64,000 nt of DNA from Enterobacter sp. JUb54 (GCF_014298075.1 NZ_CP060418.1:4030001-4094000), one strand, 5' to 3'. Positions 1 to 9,510 are shown, counted from the stretch's first letter. Program-made: numbers and translations. The notes: generated from the sequence alone by a model not told the origin.

Positions 1-599
1 CGGCGATGTACGATGATATCACGCGTATTCCTTTGATTATGCGCCCTCCGCGTGGGACATCGCAGCAGGTTGACACGCCGGTCAGTCATATTGATTTGCT
101 GCCCACCATGATGGCGCTGGCAGGGATCGACCAGCCGGATATCCTGCCAGGCGAAAATATCCTGAACGTCGATGCCTCCCGCGGGGTGATGGTGGAGTTC
201 AACCGGTATGAAATCGAGCATGATAGCTTTGGCGGCTTTATTCCGGTGCGTTGTTGGGTGACAGATCGCTGGAAACTGGTGCTTAACCTGTTTACCAGCG
301 ATGAGCTTTACGACAGGATCAATGACCCGGATGAGTTAGAGAATCTGATTGATGCGTCTGAACTCGCTGACGTTCGTCGCCGGATGCACGATGCCCTGCT
401 GGAATACATGGATAAAATACGCGATCCGTTCCGCACCTATCAGTGGAGCCTGCGGCCCTGGCGGCCGGATGCGCAGCCGCGCTGGATGGGCGCTTTTCGG
501 CCGCGCCCTGAAGATGGCTACTCGCCCGTTGTTCGTGATTACGATACCGGTCTTGCGACGCAAGGGGTGAAAGTCGAAAAGAAAACGCAGAAATTTTAA
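1..599 (+). CDS. yidJ: Sulfatase, YidJ-like, C-terminal part (5' cut by window edge)
   Basis: This is the last 198 or so residues of a sulfatase of the alkaline phosphatase superfamily, a class that hydrolyses sulfate esters. The reading frame is open through the left edge, so the catalytic Cys/Ser motif and most metal ligands lie outside the window. What remains is typical of the C-terminal half: the segment RIPLIMRPP near the start, then HIDLLPTMMALAGI, then a tail rich in Trp, Arg and Pro. It is followed by two DUF202 genes and a radical SAM sulfatase maturase, the order I recall for K-12 yidJ-yidI-yidH-yidG-yidF, here without yidI. The family is clear; the substrate and the Cys or Ser type cannot be read here. 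Confidence 0.75.
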   Translation, partial: AMYDDITRIPLIMRPPRGTSQQVDTPVSHIDLLPTMMALAGIDQPDILPGENILNVDASRGVMVEFNRYEIEHDSFGGFIPVRCWVTDRWKLVLNLFTSDELYDRINDPDELENLIDASELADVRRRMHDALLEYMDKIRDPFRTYQWSLRPWRPDAQPRWMGAFRPRPEDGYSPVVRDYDTGLATQGVKVEKKTQKF

Positions 600-724
600 T
601 GGTGGTCTGGCGGCACGGGTGAAAGTGCGCGACCCGGCCTAATAACGGCTCTCTTTGCTATCATCATGCCAATCACCAGGATGACTGGCATGTTAGACAA
701 ACGGGAGCCGCTCAAGGAGCTATG

Positions 725-1072
725 ATGAATATTTCCCGCCTCGGCGAAGCGCCGGACTATCGTTTCTCACTGGCGAACGAACGCACTTTTCTGGCATGGA
801 TTCGTACCGCATTGGGCTTTCTTGCCGCGGGCGTTGGGCTGGATCAGCTGGCACCAGACTTTGCTACGCCGCTGATTCGTGAGGTGCTTGCGCTGCTGTT
901 GTGCCTGTTTTCCGGCGGGCTGGCGATTTATGGCTATATCCGCTGGCTGCGTAATGAAAAAGCGATGCGGCTGAAAGAGGACCTTCCCTATACGCGCGGG
1001 CTGTTGATTATCAGTCTGATTTTGCTGCTTGTCGCCGCTGCTGTCATGGGTCTGGTACTGTATGCCGGATAA
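725..1072 (+). CDS. yidH: Inner membrane protein YidH, DUF202 family
   Basis: A 115-aa membrane protein of the DUF202 family, function unknown. The conserved N-terminal block NERTFLAWIRTALGF is present at about residues 18-32, followed by three hydrophobic segments at roughly 25-45, 55-75 and 90-112. It is nearly the same as K-12 YidH as I remember it. Two ATGs stand in tandem at 722 and 725; the AAGGAGC ribosome site ends at 720, so only 725 has workable spacing, and it also gives the family length. It overlaps yidG by 11 bases, which suggests translational coupling. The upstream gap (600-724) holds only small inverted repeats, for example CATGCCA at 665-671 with TGGCATG at 686-692. Confidence 0.88.
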   Translation: MNISRLGEAPDYRFSLANERTFLAWIRTALGFLAAGVGLDQLAPDFATPLIREVLALLLCLFSGGLAIYGYIRWLRNEKAMRLKEDLPYTRGLLIISLILLLVAAAVMGLVLYAG

Positions 1073-1424
1073 GCGTAGGGCAAGAAGAGAGAGCGATCCG
1101 GGATTACAGCCGGAACGTACCTCGCTGGCATGGTTTCGTACCCTTTTGGGCTATGCCGCCTTAATGGTGCTGGCGATTAAGCATCAGGGTCAGCAGGCAG
1201 GCACGCTCTTTTGGATAACGCTCGGCGTGCTGGCCGTGGCAACAATTGTGCTTTGGCGTTATACCCGACATCGTCAGTTGATGGATGTCTCGCTAAGCGA
1301 CTTTTCCGAATCGCGTTCCGTGCGTGACAAACTGCTAATCGCCCTCGCCGTGTTTGCTCTCTCCGTACTGTTTGCAGCGTCCCATGTAAGTAAAATCATT
1401 CTGTTTTTCAGGGAGTTTTCCTGA
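1062..1424 (+). CDS. yidG: Inner membrane protein YidG, DUF202 family
   Basis: A 120-aa second DUF202 protein, paralogous to YidH: ERTSLAWFRTLLGY near residues 19-32 matches the NERTFLAWIRT block of its neighbour. Three hydrophobic segments follow. The start at 1062 (MPDKRRARR) lies inside the end of yidH; a longer in-frame extension to 1029 is possible but would deepen the overlap and does not fit the family. The stop codon shares one base with the yidF start (TGATG at 1422-1426). The sulfatase-maturase context hints at a membrane role linked to the sulfatase, but no biochemical function is known to me. Confidence 0.86.
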   Translation: MPDKRRARRESDPGLQPERTSLAWFRTLLGYAALMVLAIKHQGQQAGTLFWITLGVLAVATIVLWRYTRHRQLMDVSLSDFSESRSVRDKLLIALAVFALSVLFAASHVSKIILFFREFS

Positions 1425-2560
1425 TGAGATGTCAGGTGATGGCTAAACCTGCCAGTTCGCGCTGCAATCTTGATTGCCGCTACTGCTTTTATATCGACAA
1501 ACCTCAACAGCCGGTCATGGATGACGTGACCCTCGACGCGTTTGTGGCTCAGCATATCGCGGCGCAATCGGCACCCGAGGTACAGTTTGCCTGGCAAGGC
1601 GGCGAGCCAACGCTGTGCGGGCTGGATTTCTTCCGTCGCGTGGTGGTGTTACAACAGCGCTATAGTCAGGGTAAACACATCGACAATGCCTTCCAGACCA
1701 ATGGTCTGCTGCTCAACGATGAGTGGTGCCGTTTCTTCCATCAGCAGGGGTGGCTGGTGGGTATTTCATTGGATGGTCCGGCGGACCTGCACGATCGGTA
1801 TCGGGTCAACCGGCGTGGCCACCCCACACATCATAAAGTACTGGCGGGTATCGAGAAGCTGCGGGCCCATCGGGTTTCATTCAATGTACTCACCGTCATC
1901 AACCGGCAAAACAGCCAGCAGCCGGAACGGCTGTATCGCTATCTGCGCGAGCTGGGCACCCCTTTTTTGCAGTTTATTCCGTTGGTTGAACACGATAACC
2001 CTGAGTCAGTGAGCTCCGCGCAGTGGGGGACGTTTCTGAAGACGGTATTTGATATTTGGGCCCGGGAAGATATTGGCCGCGTATACGTTCAGCTTTTTGA
2101 TTCAACGCTGGGCGTCTGGTGCGGATATCCTTCGCAGATGTGTTCGCTGGCGGAAGTATGCGGGCAGGCGTTTGCCCTGGAGGCCAACGGCGATCTCTAT
2201 CAATGCGATCACTATGTTTATCCTCAATATCGACTCGGCAATATTCACCAGACGTCCATCTCCAGCCTCAATCAAACCGACGCAGTGCGGGAATTCGGGC
2301 TGTATAAACAAGCCACACTGTCCGACGACTGCCAGAGATGCCCGGTTCGCCACCTCTGTCATGGCGATTGCCCAAAGCATCGTACAGCAGGGAAAAGCGT
2401 TCTGTGTGAGGGATACCGGGCGTTTTTTTACCACTCGGCGCCATCAATGCGGATGATGCGAGATTTGATTAAGCGACAACGTTCACCGGCAACGCTGATG
2501 GCGTTATTAAAACAGGGAGAATCTCCAGGCCTTTTCAAAGGCCTGGATGAAAACCGTTAG
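1424..2560 (+). CDS. yidF: Anaerobic sulfatase maturase (radical SAM/SPASM), YidF
   Basis: A 378-aa radical SAM enzyme of the anSME family, which converts the active-site Cys or Ser of a sulfatase to formylglycine. The SAM-cluster motif CNLDCRYC lies at residues 14-21 (C14, C18, C21). QGGEPTL at about 58-64 and SLDGP at about 115-119 are typical of the family. The C-terminal SPASM region carries the auxiliary-cluster cysteines: C240, C246, C261, then C303, C306, C312, C316 and C328. It is the last gene of the yidJHGF group, so the upstream sulfatase is the natural client. K-12 YidF is, as I recall, much shorter, so this looks like the intact form. Its stop overlaps the dsdA stop on the other strand. 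Confidence 0.88.
   Translation: MRCQVMAKPASSRCNLDCRYCFYIDKPQQPVMDDVTLDAFVAQHIAAQSAPEVQFAWQGGEPTLCGLDFFRRVVVLQQRYSQGKHIDNAFQTNGLLLNDEWCRFFHQQGWLVGISLDGPADLHDRYRVNRRGHPTHHKVLAGIEKLRAHRVSFNVLTVINRQNSQQPERLYRYLRELGTPFLQFIPLVEHDNPESVSSAQWGTFLKTVFDIWAREDIGRVYVQLFDSTLGVWCGYPSQMCSLAEVCGQAFALEANGDLYQCDHYVYPQYRLGNIHQTSISSLNQTDAVREFGLYKQATLSDDCQRCPVRHLCHGDCPKHRTAGKSVLCEGYRAFFYHSAPSMRMMRDLIKRQRSPATLMALLKQGESPGLFKGLDENR
2525..2546. terminator. Hairpin in the 3' end of yidF, possible bidirectional terminator
   Basis: CCAGGCCTT (2525-2533) and AAGGCCTGG (2538-2546) form a perfect 9-bp stem with a 4-nt loop inside the last codons of yidF, 10 bases before its stop and just past the end of dsdA. Neither strand has a clear U-run after it, so termination is an inference from position at a convergent gene pair with no intergenic space. 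Confidence 0.35.
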
Positions 2561-3885
2561 CGGCCTTTCGCCAGGTACTGCGCCATCTCCTCTTCCGGCA
2601 CCATGCCGCCGCCGGTCGCCCAGACCAGATGCGTGGCATTGTGCATCTGGCCGGCGTTGAAGCCGTGCATCTGCTGATAACTCTTGCTGGCGCAGACGCG
2701 CTGCGGCCCGGCCATCCCCGCCAGGGCGGATGGCTCCAGGCGAATATTTTCGGCTTGCGCCAGCCAACCCAGCATGTCGTACATCGACTGGTCGCTGAGG
2801 GTATAGAAGCCATCCAGCAGACGCTCCATCGCCCTGCCGACAAACCCGGAAGCGCGCCCAACGGCCAGGCCATCGGCGGCGGTCAGGTTATCGATACCGA
2901 GATCCTGGACGGCAATACCATCATGCAGCCCGGTATGAACCCCCAGCAGCATGCAAGGGGAGTGGGTCGGTTCGGCGAAGAAGCAGTGAACATGGTCACC
3001 GAAGGCCAGCTTCAGGCCAAATGCCACCCCGCCAGGGCCGCCGCCCACGCCGCACGGCAGATAGACAAACAGCGGATGATCGGCATCGACCACACGCCCC
3101 TGTTGCGCGAACTGCGCTTTCAGGCGCTCACCGGCGACGGCATAGCCGAGGAACAGCGTGCGTGAGTTTTCGTCATCAATAAAGAAGCAGTTGGGATCGG
3201 CCTCCGCCGCCTTACGTCCCTGTTCAACCGCAACGCCGTAATCCTGCTCGTACTCCACCACCGTCACGCCGTGGCTGCGCAGTTTCGCTTTTTTCCACGC
3301 CCGGGCGTCGGCCGACATATGCACCGTGACCTTAAAGCCGATGCGGGCGCTCATGATGCCGATCGACATCCCGAGGTTACCGGTCGATCCCACGGCGATG
3401 CTGTACTGGCTAAAGAACTGTTTAAACGCCGGCGTCAGCAGTTGACGGTAGTCATCTGCGGTGGTCAGCAGGCCCGCTTCCAGCACCAGTTTTTCCGCGT
3501 GGGTCAGGACCTCATAAATTCCGCCGCGCGCTTTAATGGAGCCGGAAACCGGTAGATGGCTGTCTTTTTTCAACAGCAGTTCACCGTCGATGGCCTCGGA
3601 AAATGCCTGCTCCAGCCGCGCTTTCATCGCCGGGATCGCCACCAGCTCGGATTCAATAATCCCGCCGGTAGCGGCGGTTTCCGGGAAGGCCTGCGCCAGA
3701 TAAGGCGCAAAGCGCTCCAGCCGCGCACGGGCATCCTGAACATCTTCGCTGGTCAGGCCGACGTAGGGTAAGCCTTCTGCCAGTGACGTGGTGGCCGGGT
3801 TAAACCAGGCGGTTTCTTTCAGGTCGATCAGCTCCTGCAGCAGCGGGAACCGGGTGATTAATGTGGTCATGTCAGCGTTTTTCAT
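2557..3885 (-). CDS. dsdA: D-serine ammonia-lyase (D-serine dehydratase) DsdA
   Basis: A PLP enzyme of 442 aa, the same length as E. coli DsdA, converting D-serine to pyruvate and ammonia in the cytoplasm. The PLP lysine is K118 in SGSIKARGG. The glycine-rich phosphate-binding loop is [11 protein letters not shown] near residues 165-176, and [10 protein letters not shown] lies near 278. The sequence follows the E. coli enzyme closely over its whole length. It sits 17 bp downstream of dsdX on the same strand, so the two form an operon for uptake and detoxification of D-serine, read away from dsdC. Confidence 0.96.
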   Translation of the reverse strand: MKNADMTTLITRFPLLQELIDLKETAWFNPATTSLAEGLPYVGLTSEDVQDARARLERFAPYLAQAFPETAATGGIIESELVAIPAMKARLEQAFSEAIDGELLLKKDSHLPVSGSIKARGGIYEVLTHAEKLVLEAGLLTTADDYRQLLTPAFKQFFSQYSIAVGSTGNLGMSIGIMSARIGFKVTVHMSADARAWKKAKLRSHGVTVVEYEQDYGVAVEQGRKAAEADPNCFFIDDENSRTLFLGYAVAGERLKAQFAQQGRVVDADHPLFVYLPCGVGGGPGGVAFGLKLAFGDHVHCFFAEPTHSPCMLLGVHTGLHDGIAVQDLGIDNLTAADGLAVGRASGFVGRAMERLLDGFYTLSDQSMYDMLGWLAQAENIRLEPSALAGMAGPQRVCASKSYQQMHGFNAGQMHNATHLVWATGGGMVPEEEMAQYLAKGR

Positions 3886-3902
3886 ATGACGTCTCTTTGC
3901 GC

Positions 3903-5240
3903 TCAGATGATGAAAGAAAGCAGGAACGTGCAGGCAAGTGCAAGCAAGGATGCGATAAATGTGGCCGTTGTATAGTATTTGAACGTCTCACTCAGGCTCG
4001 CACCGCAGTACTGTTTTACCAGCCAGAACAGGGAATCGGTGACGATCGTGCAGCCAATTGCGCCGGAACCAATAGCAATGGCGATGATCTCCGGGCTTAC
4101 GCCTGGGTACAGCGGCAGCATTGGCGCCACGATAGCGGTCGCTCCCATCATGGCGACGGTGGCCGAACCGACCGCCGCGTGCAGAATCAGCGCCACCAGC
4201 CAGGCCAGCAGAATCGGGTGCATATGCATGCCCGACAGAATCACCGCCAGCGAATCGGCCAGGCCGCTGCTCTTCAGGATGGCGTTAAACGCGCCGCCGG
4301 CGCCGATGATCAGCAGGATATTGGCAATCGAGCCGAAGCCATTTTCAGTGTGGGTCAGCAGCGTGCCCATGCTCATATTCTGGCGGATGCCGAGGACGTA
4401 GTAGGCCACGAAGACGGCGATAAACATGGCGGTAATCGGGTTGCCGATAAACTCCAGCAGCATATACAGCGTGCCGCTCCGGGTCATATTCAGCTCGGCC
4501 ACGGTTTTCACCAGCATCAGCGCAATCGGCAGCAGAATGGTCAGCAGGGTGGCGCCGAGGGACGGCAGGGTCTCTTCCTGACGGACTTCCAGATTTGAAA
4601 ACTCGGCGGGAACCGCTTTGAACGGCAGACGATTACCCAGCAGTCTCAGGAACAGCGGGCCGCCGACCAGCGAGGCCATCAACCCGACCAGCAGGCCGTA
4701 GACAATCACGGTGCCGATATCGGCGCCGAGCTTGTTGGCGACGAACAGCGCTGCCGGGTGCGGCGGGACCACGCAATGCACCGCCATTAATGCGGTACAC
4801 AGCGGGATCGCCAGCTTCAGCAGGGAGGTGTGGGTCTTTTTAGCGATGGAGAAGGCCAGCGGGATCAGCAGCACCACGCCCACTTCGACAAACAGCGTAA
4901 TCCCGCAGATCAGGCCAACCAGCACCATGATGACATCGACCGATAACCAGCGGCAGCGCTGGAGCGTCAGGCCGATCCGCTCGGCGGCGCCTGAAATCTC
5001 CATCATTTTCCCGAGGATGGTCCCGAGACCGATCACCGCCGCCAGGAAGCCGAGGGTGCCGCCGATGCCGTTTTCAATGGCGTTGACCATATCCAGCGGG
5101 CTCATGCCCATCATTGCACCGACGAAGAAACTGGCTAACAGCAGCGCCAGAAACGGGTGAAATTTCAGCTTAACGATAGTTAGTACAATCAACACGATAC
5201 TGATGAGTAGCGTGCTCACAACCCAAATCTGAGATTCCAT
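3903..5240 (-). CDS. dsdX: D-serine transporter DsdX (GntP family)
   Basis: A 445-aa inner membrane permease of the gluconate:H+ symporter (GntP) family that imports D-serine. It is hydrophobic throughout, with about 12 membrane segments. The start MESQIWVVS at 5240 is chosen because a good ribosome site (AGGTGGGG) lies just upstream and the length equals E. coli DsdX; an extension to 5291 has no such support. The neighbours, dsdA downstream and divergent dsdC, fix the substrate more firmly than the family alone would, since GntP members also carry sugar acids. Confidence 0.95.
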   Translation of the reverse strand: MESQIWVVSTLLISIVLIVLTIVKLKFHPFLALLLASFFVGAMMGMSPLDMVNAIENGIGGTLGFLAAVIGLGTILGKMMEISGAAERIGLTLQRCRWLSVDVIMVLVGLICGITLFVEVGVVLLIPLAFSIAKKTHTSLLKLAIPLCTALMAVHCVVPPHPAALFVANKLGADIGTVIVYGLLVGLMASLVGGPLFLRLLGNRLPFKAVPAEFSNLEVRQEETLPSLGATLLTILLPIALMLVKTVAELNMTRSGTLYMLLEFIGNPITAMFIAVFVAYYVLGIRQNMSMGTLLTHTENGFGSIANILLIIGAGGAFNAILKSSGLADSLAVILSGMHMHPILLAWLVALILHAAVGSATVAMMGATAIVAPMLPLYPGVSPEIIAIAIGSGAIGCTIVTDSLFWLVKQYCGASLSETFKYYTTATFIASLLALACTFLLSFII

Positions 5241-5465
5241 ACCCCACCTCGCCTGTGTATTAGATGGGGCTATTGAACAGAAAAACGTCACCGGCTGACA
5301 AACGATATAAATGGCGCTTCAGGTGAATCAGATTGAATCAAAGTGGTGATTAAGGTCTAAAAAAGCCATGCATTTGCGCTATGGGTCACTTTTTTTCATC
5401 TTTAAACCAGCGCGACGTAGCCATTTTGCTTACCATTGACGGTAAAAATGACAGGGAAAAGAACG
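5241..5465. promoter_or_regulatory. dsdC-dsdX divergent promoter region
   Basis: A 225-bp gap between the divergent dsdX and dsdC genes. It must hold both promoters and, from the known E. coli system, DsdC binding sites activated by D-serine. The part at 5330-5400 is AT-rich (GATTGAATCAAAGTGG, TTAAGGTCTAAAAAAG). I could not assign exact boxes. Confidence 0.6.
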
Positions 5466-6392
5466 ATGGATGTGGGAAAAGAGATCGGCAACCGGCTGCT
5501 GAACGGCTGGCAGCTGTCCAAACTGTATACCTTTGAGGTTGCCGCCCGGCATGAATCTTTCGCGCTGGCGGCGGAAGAGCTGTCGCTCACCCCCAGCGCG
5601 GTGAGTCACCGGATAAATCAGCTGGAAGAGGAGCTGGGGATCCAGCTGTTCGTGCGCTCGCATCGCAAAGTGGAGTTAACCCATGAAGGGCGGCGGGTCT
5701 ACTGGTCGCTGAAGTCATCGCTGGACAGCCTGAACCAGGAAATTCTGGATATCAAAAACCAGGAGCTGTCCGGCACCCTGACCATTTACTCGCGACCGTC
5801 GATTGCCCAATGCTGGCTGGTCCCGGCGCTGGGGGATTTTACTCGCCGCTACCCGTCTATCTCGCTGACCGTGTTAACCGGCAACGAAAACGTCAATATG
5901 CAGCGCGCGGGTATCGATCTGGCGCTCTATTTCGATGATTTACCTTCATCGCAACTCACCCACCACTTTCTGATGGATGAGGCGATTGTGCCGGTTTGTA
6001 CCGCGGAGTACGCCCGTCAGCATCAGCTTCAGCAGCACCCCGAGCATCTTCAGCATTGCACGCTGCTGCATGACCGCCAGGCCTGGAGCAACGACTCCGG
6101 CACCGATGAGTGGTTTAGCTGGGCGCAGCATTTTGCGGTGAATTTGCCACAATCGTCGGGAATTGGCTTCGATCGTTCAGATTTAGCGGTGATTGCGGCG
6201 ATGAACCATGTCGGCGTGGCGATGGGGCGTAAACGGCTGGTGCAAAAACGCATCGATAGCGGCGAACTGATCGCCCCCTTTGGTGATATGACGCTGAAGT
6301 GCCATCAGCACTACTATGTGACGACCCTGGCGGGGCGTCAGTGGCCAAAAATCGAGGCGTTTATCCACTGGCTGCAAAGCCAGGTGCGCTGA
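5466..6392 (+). CDS. dsdC: LysR-type activator DsdC
   Basis: A 308-aa LysR regulator, divergent from dsdXA and expected to activate them with D-serine as co-inducer. The N-terminal HTH spans about residues 15-70: FEVAARHESFALAAEEL, then TPSAVSHRINQLEEEL. A LysR substrate-binding domain fills the rest, with NDSGTDEWFSWAQH near 213. Upstream ATGs at 5436 and 5448 are in frame, but 5466 (MDVGKEIGNRLLNG) has an AGGGA site 9 bases before it and lines up with the start of E. coli DsdC. Convergent with emrD across a REP pair. Confidence 0.94.
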   Translation: MDVGKEIGNRLLNGWQLSKLYTFEVAARHESFALAAEELSLTPSAVSHRINQLEEELGIQLFVRSHRKVELTHEGRRVYWSLKSSLDSLNQEILDIKNQELSGTLTIYSRPSIAQCWLVPALGDFTRRYPSISLTVLTGNENVNMQRAGIDLALYFDDLPSSQLTHHFLMDEAIVPVCTAEYARQHQLQQHPEHLQHCTLLHDRQAWSNDSGTDEWFSWAQHFAVNLPQSSGIGFDRSDLAVIAAMNHVGVAMGRKRLVQKRIDSGELIAPFGDMTLKCHQHYYVTTLAGRQWPKIEAFIHWLQSQVR

Positions 6393-6396
6393 CAAT

Positions 6397-6466
6397 CCCC
6401 GGTTGCGCTACGCTGACCGGGGCTTCGGAGAGTAGCCCGGATAAGGCTGGTATGCCGTCATCCGGG
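6397..6466. repeat. REP/BIME pair between dsdC and emrD
   Basis: Two imperfect hairpins lie back to back between convergent genes. The first, 6397-6422, has CCCCGGT...ACCGGGG arms around GCGCTACGC-like sequence, the same kind of unit as the array at 28.1 kb. The second, 6436-6466, has CCCGGATAAGGC...GCCGTCATCCGGG arms. The position suggests transcript-end protection or termination for both genes. Confidence 0.75.
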
Positions 6467-6480
6467 GGAGACGCCGGGCG

Positions 6481-7665
6481 TTAAACCGGCTGCTGGTGAC
6501 GGCTGAAGCGTGAAGCCAGCGGCAGCCAGCACAGCAGAATCAGCAGGCCCATCAGCATCATCAACAATCCCAGGCTGCTCTGACCGGTCTGCGGCATCAT
6601 CGCCGAGAGCCAGGCCAGCACGCCGGAGCCGATATTTTGCAGCCCGCCAACCAGCGCACCTGCCGTCCCGGCGAGGAACGGGAACGGCTCCATCGCGCCG
6701 CTGGTCGCCAGCGGGAACAGCATGCCGGCGCCAAAGAAAAACAGCGCCGCAGGCACCAGCAGCGTCCAGACGGTCATGACGCCCATCAGGCCAGGGATCC
6801 ACATCATCACCCCTGCCAACAGACAGCAGATGACCGATTGCCACATCAGGGTCGAGAAGCGCTTATTCGGACGCCCGGCAAACCAGGCCCCGAAGAAGGC
6901 CGCCGGAATCGGCAGGATAAACAGAATACTGACCGCCATGCTGCTTAAGCCCAGTACGGCGCCCAGCAGCACCCCGGAGCAGGCCTCAAACACGGCGATA
7001 CCCGCCAGACCGCCAATCAACATCAGCAGATAGCAGTTGAACGCAGTATTGCCGAAAAGCGTCTTATAGCTGGTGGCCAGCCGGGTACGCGGCGCGCCGA
7101 CCGGGCGCGTTTCCGGCATCCAGCGTGCCATGCTGAAGGTCACCACCGCGCACAGGATCAACAGGAACGCGTAGCAGGCACGCCAGCTCCATACGGTATT
7201 GAGGATCCCGCCAATCAGCGGAGCCAGCAGCGGGCTGACAAGAATCCCCATATTTAACAGGCTATTGGCGTGTCTGAGCTGGCTACCTTCGTACAGGTCG
7301 CGCGGCAGGGTACGCGCCATGACGCCCCCAACACCGGTCCCCATGCCCTGAATCGCGCTGGCGATAATCAGCACCGTCAGACTGTGGGTGGTGATGGCAA
7401 CCAGCGTCGCCAGCATAAAGATAGACATCCCGATGAGGATCACCGGGCGTCGCCCCACGCGGTCAGACAGCGGGCCGTAGAAGAGTTGCGATACGCCATA
7501 GGTCAGCAGATAGGCGGCCATTACGCTTTGTACCGCGCCCTCACGGGCGTTCAGCGAAATAGCCATATCGGCGATCGCCGGAATATAAATGGTCTGCGCC
7601 ATCTGGCCTACGGCCACCAGCACTACCAGCATCAACAACAAAGTGAAGTTCTTATGCCGTTTCAT
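6481..7665 (-). CDS. emrD: Multidrug efflux MFS transporter EmrD
   Basis: A 394-aa major facilitator of the DHA1 family, the same length as E. coli EmrD, which exports uncouplers and amphipathic compounds across the inner membrane. About 12 membrane segments are visible. The cytoplasmic motif YGPLSDRVGRRPV is at about residues 63-75, and motif C, GILVSPLLAPLIGG, is near 140. The sequence tracks K-12 EmrD almost residue by residue. In K-12, as I recall, emrD is next to yidF; here the dsd cluster separates them. Confidence 0.95.
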   Translation of the reverse strand: MKRHKNFTLLLMLVVLVAVGQMAQTIYIPAIADMAISLNAREGAVQSVMAAYLLTYGVSQLFYGPLSDRVGRRPVILIGMSIFMLATLVAITTHSLTVLIIASAIQGMGTGVGGVMARTLPRDLYEGSQLRHANSLLNMGILVSPLLAPLIGGILNTVWSWRACYAFLLILCAVVTFSMARWMPETRPVGAPRTRLATSYKTLFGNTAFNCYLLMLIGGLAGIAVFEACSGVLLGAVLGLSSMAVSILFILPIPAAFFGAWFAGRPNKRFSTLMWQSVICCLLAGVMMWIPGLMGVMTVWTLLVPAALFFFGAGMLFPLATSGAMEPFPFLAGTAGALVGGLQNIGSGVLAWLSAMMPQTGQSSLGLLMMLMGLLILLCWLPLASRFSRHQQPV

Positions 7666-7840
7666 GTCGATGAATACTTTGATAATAGAAGTAAATTAAG
7701 AATATGTGACTGGCACATCCCTTTAATGCTGGAGGAATCTACCACATAAAAATGACAGTACAACCACATGACGAGGATTGGTGAGGAATGCCAGGCAGGT
7801 TTTGTAAACGATAATCGGCAACAAATGTTGCCATTGTGCG

Positions 7841-8674
7841 TCAGGAGAGGCGCAGCAGGATAGCCCCGGCCGCAATCCCGCAGGCGGCCACGATACGCAG
7901 GGCAATAAGCTTCTCTTTAAGCAGCACCAACGCGATGATAGCGCCGAATAAAATAGAGGTTTCTCGCAGCGCCGCGACCACCGCCAGCGGCGCCTGGGTC
8001 ATGGCCCACAGCGCCAGGCCATACGACCCCATGGTGCTCAGCCCGCCGATCAGCCCGGTTTTCCAGTGCTGGCGCAGATAGCGGCTGGCTTCCCGCCGGC
8101 GGGCGACCATTGACCAGCTCAGCAAACAGAAGCCGTTCATAAAAAAGGACCACAGCGTGTAGCCCAGCGCGGTGCCCGACAGGCGAACCCCGGTGCCATC
8201 CACCAGCGTATAGCCGGCGATAAAACAGGCGTTGGTCAGCGCGAGAATGATACCGGTGCGGGAGCTGGCGCGGCCATTGAAGGCCATCGCAAGGATTGCC
8301 AGGCAGATCACGGCAATACCGCTCCAGGCCAGCGGTGACAGTGAATCGCCGAGCACGGCGACGCTGATAATCGCCACCAGCAGCGGCGCGGTGCCGCGCA
8401 TCAGCGGGTAGGTCTGGCTCATATCCGAGACCTGATAGGTTTTAGCCACCAGCACGGTGTAGACCACCTGTAAGGCGCTGGAGAGGACCAGATACGGCGC
8501 GCTGGCAAGGCCTGGCTGCGGCGCGAAAGGCAGCGCGACCATGGCGATCAGCGCGGCAGAACCGCTCACGCCGATAGCGGCATACATCTTATCGCCGCTG
8601 GCTTTGACGATGGCATTCCAGCTGGCATGCAGCAGGGCGGCGAACAGCAGAATGCAGAAAACGCTAATGGTCAT
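7841..8674 (-). CDS. EamA/DMT-family membrane transporter
   Basis: A 277-aa inner membrane protein with about ten hydrophobic segments and two EamA-like halves (about 1-135 and 145-275), the architecture of drug/metabolite transporters. The sequence shows no substrate. The ATG at 8674 has no obvious Shine-Dalgarno sequence, so the start is less certain than the frame; the next in-frame Met is about residue 30. It lies with the following acetyltransferase between emrD and tisB, where K-12 has neither gene as I recall, so the pair looks like a small accessory insertion. Confidence 0.8.
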   Translation of the reverse strand: MTISVFCILLFAALLHASWNAIVKASGDKMYAAIGVSGSAALIAMVALPFAPQPGLASAPYLVLSSALQVVYTVLVAKTYQVSDMSQTYPLMRGTAPLLVAIISVAVLGDSLSPLAWSGIAVICLAILAMAFNGRASSRTGIILALTNACFIAGYTLVDGTGVRLSGTALGYTLWSFFMNGFCLLSWSMVARRREASRYLRQHWKTGLIGGLSTMGSYGLALWAMTQAPLAVVAALRETSILFGAIIALVLLKEKLIALRIVAACGIAAGAILLRLS

Positions 8675-8741
8675 CGTAGGAGACGGTCAGTGGCTATGTT
8701 ATGGCACTGTAACACGGGCGTTTTCCACCAGCCAGCGGCCC

Positions 8742-9188
8742 TTAAAGGGAGCAGAACAGGCGATGCGTGACCCGCGGCTCATCATAAACCGGGCGAAACC
8801 CCAGGGTTTCATAAAAGGGCCACGCCGACGACGGCGCGTGGGTGTTGAGAAAATCGAACCAGTGGCCGGAATGGGTTATCACCGATACCAGCAGCTGCTG
8901 CCCGACACGCTGGCGACGCGAAGCTTCGCGGATATATAAATGACGAATACGCCCGGCCCGCGGTTGCTGACTGTACGGGTCAACATTCAGCCCGCAGACC
9001 CCAACCAGCTGTCCGGCAACAAAGGCGCCCAGCAGTTTCTCGCCCGGTGCATTAAAGCGGTTTTTACCGCTTTGCCAGTTCTCCGTCAGGCGACGCAGCA
9101 TGGCAAATTGTTGCTCCAGGCTTTCGCTGCGCAGGGCAAGAAAGCCGGGGGTCTCCGGGGTGACAGGGCGAATCAACAACGGTGGCAT
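8742..9188 (-). CDS. GNAT-family N-acetyltransferase
   Basis: A 148-aa GNAT protein. The acetyl-CoA pyrophosphate-binding motif A is RRQRVGQQLL at about residues 90-100, after the strand IRHLYI; the C-terminal motif FYETLGFRPV lies at about 125-134. The start at 9188 has a GGAGA ribosome site. The substrate is unknown. It is transcribed the same way as the EamA gene downstream (67 bp gap), so they may be co-expressed. No ribbon-helix-helix partner precedes it, which argues against a TacT-type toxin. Confidence 0.82.
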   Translation of the reverse strand: MPPLLIRPVTPETPGFLALRSESLEQQFAMLRRLTENWQSGKNRFNAPGEKLLGAFVAGQLVGVCGLNVDPYSQQPRAGRIRHLYIREASRRQRVGQQLLVSVITHSGHWFDFLNTHAPSSAWPFYETLGFRPVYDEPRVTHRLFCSL

Positions 9189-9278
9189 GATTTTCTCCAG
9201 TTAGTCGGCATCAGGTGATGGGGTACCGCCTGTAGAGGGGCGGTTTCCCGCCCCTCTCAGGTGCGACTTGAACCTGAA

Positions 9279-9368
9279 TCAGCGAGGCTGTCTCAGGACT
9301 GCATCAAGCAGTTGCAACACGGCAACCATGAGTCTCAGGATAAGAACAATAATATCCATCGCGCCCAT
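9279..9368 (-). CDS. tisB: SOS-induced membrane toxin TisB (29 aa)
   Basis: A 29-codon gene encoding a single hydrophobic amphipathic helix, MGAMDIIVLILRLMVAVLQL followed by LDAVLRQPR. It has exactly the length of E. coli TisB and keeps its spacing of Asp5, Gln19, Asp22 and basic residues (K-12: MNLVDIAILILKLIVAALQL start). TisB inserts in the inner membrane, lowers the proton motive force and promotes persistence after DNA damage. An AGAGGAGA ribosome site precedes the ATG. A LexA box lies 254 bp upstream and the istR antitoxin RNA gene is divergent, the same layout as in E. coli. An internal ATG (Met4) could also initiate. Confidence 0.9.
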   Translation of the reverse strand: MGAMDIIVLILRLMVAVLQLLDAVLRQPR

Positions 9369-9489
9369 ACGCGTCTCCTCTGGTAGAGGAGCACGACCCG
9401 CTGGCGTACCTTTCCGCCGCCTGTTGCCAGCGAGGGGATACGCCGCCCGCCCGGGTACGTTGGTGTGCCCGGAACACAGTGGCGTATTT

Positions 9490-9510
9490 GTTGACGTAAC
9501 ACAGTGTGCT
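9490..9510 (-). promoter_or_regulatory. IstR-1 target site in the tisAB mRNA leader
   Basis: On the + strand these 21 bases match the first 21 bases of istR (9737-9757) with two transitions. The tisAB transcript runs on the - strand, so its leader is complementary to IstR-1: 19 Watson-Crick pairs, one G-U and one mismatch. The site lies about 120 nt upstream of the tisB start, consistent with the E. coli mechanism, in which IstR-1 blocks a ribosome standby site. Confidence 0.85.

Noticed and set aside
3861-4598. 245-codon open frame antisense to dsdX
   Set aside because: dsdX is intact and conserved; the antisense frame has no ribosome site or motifs.
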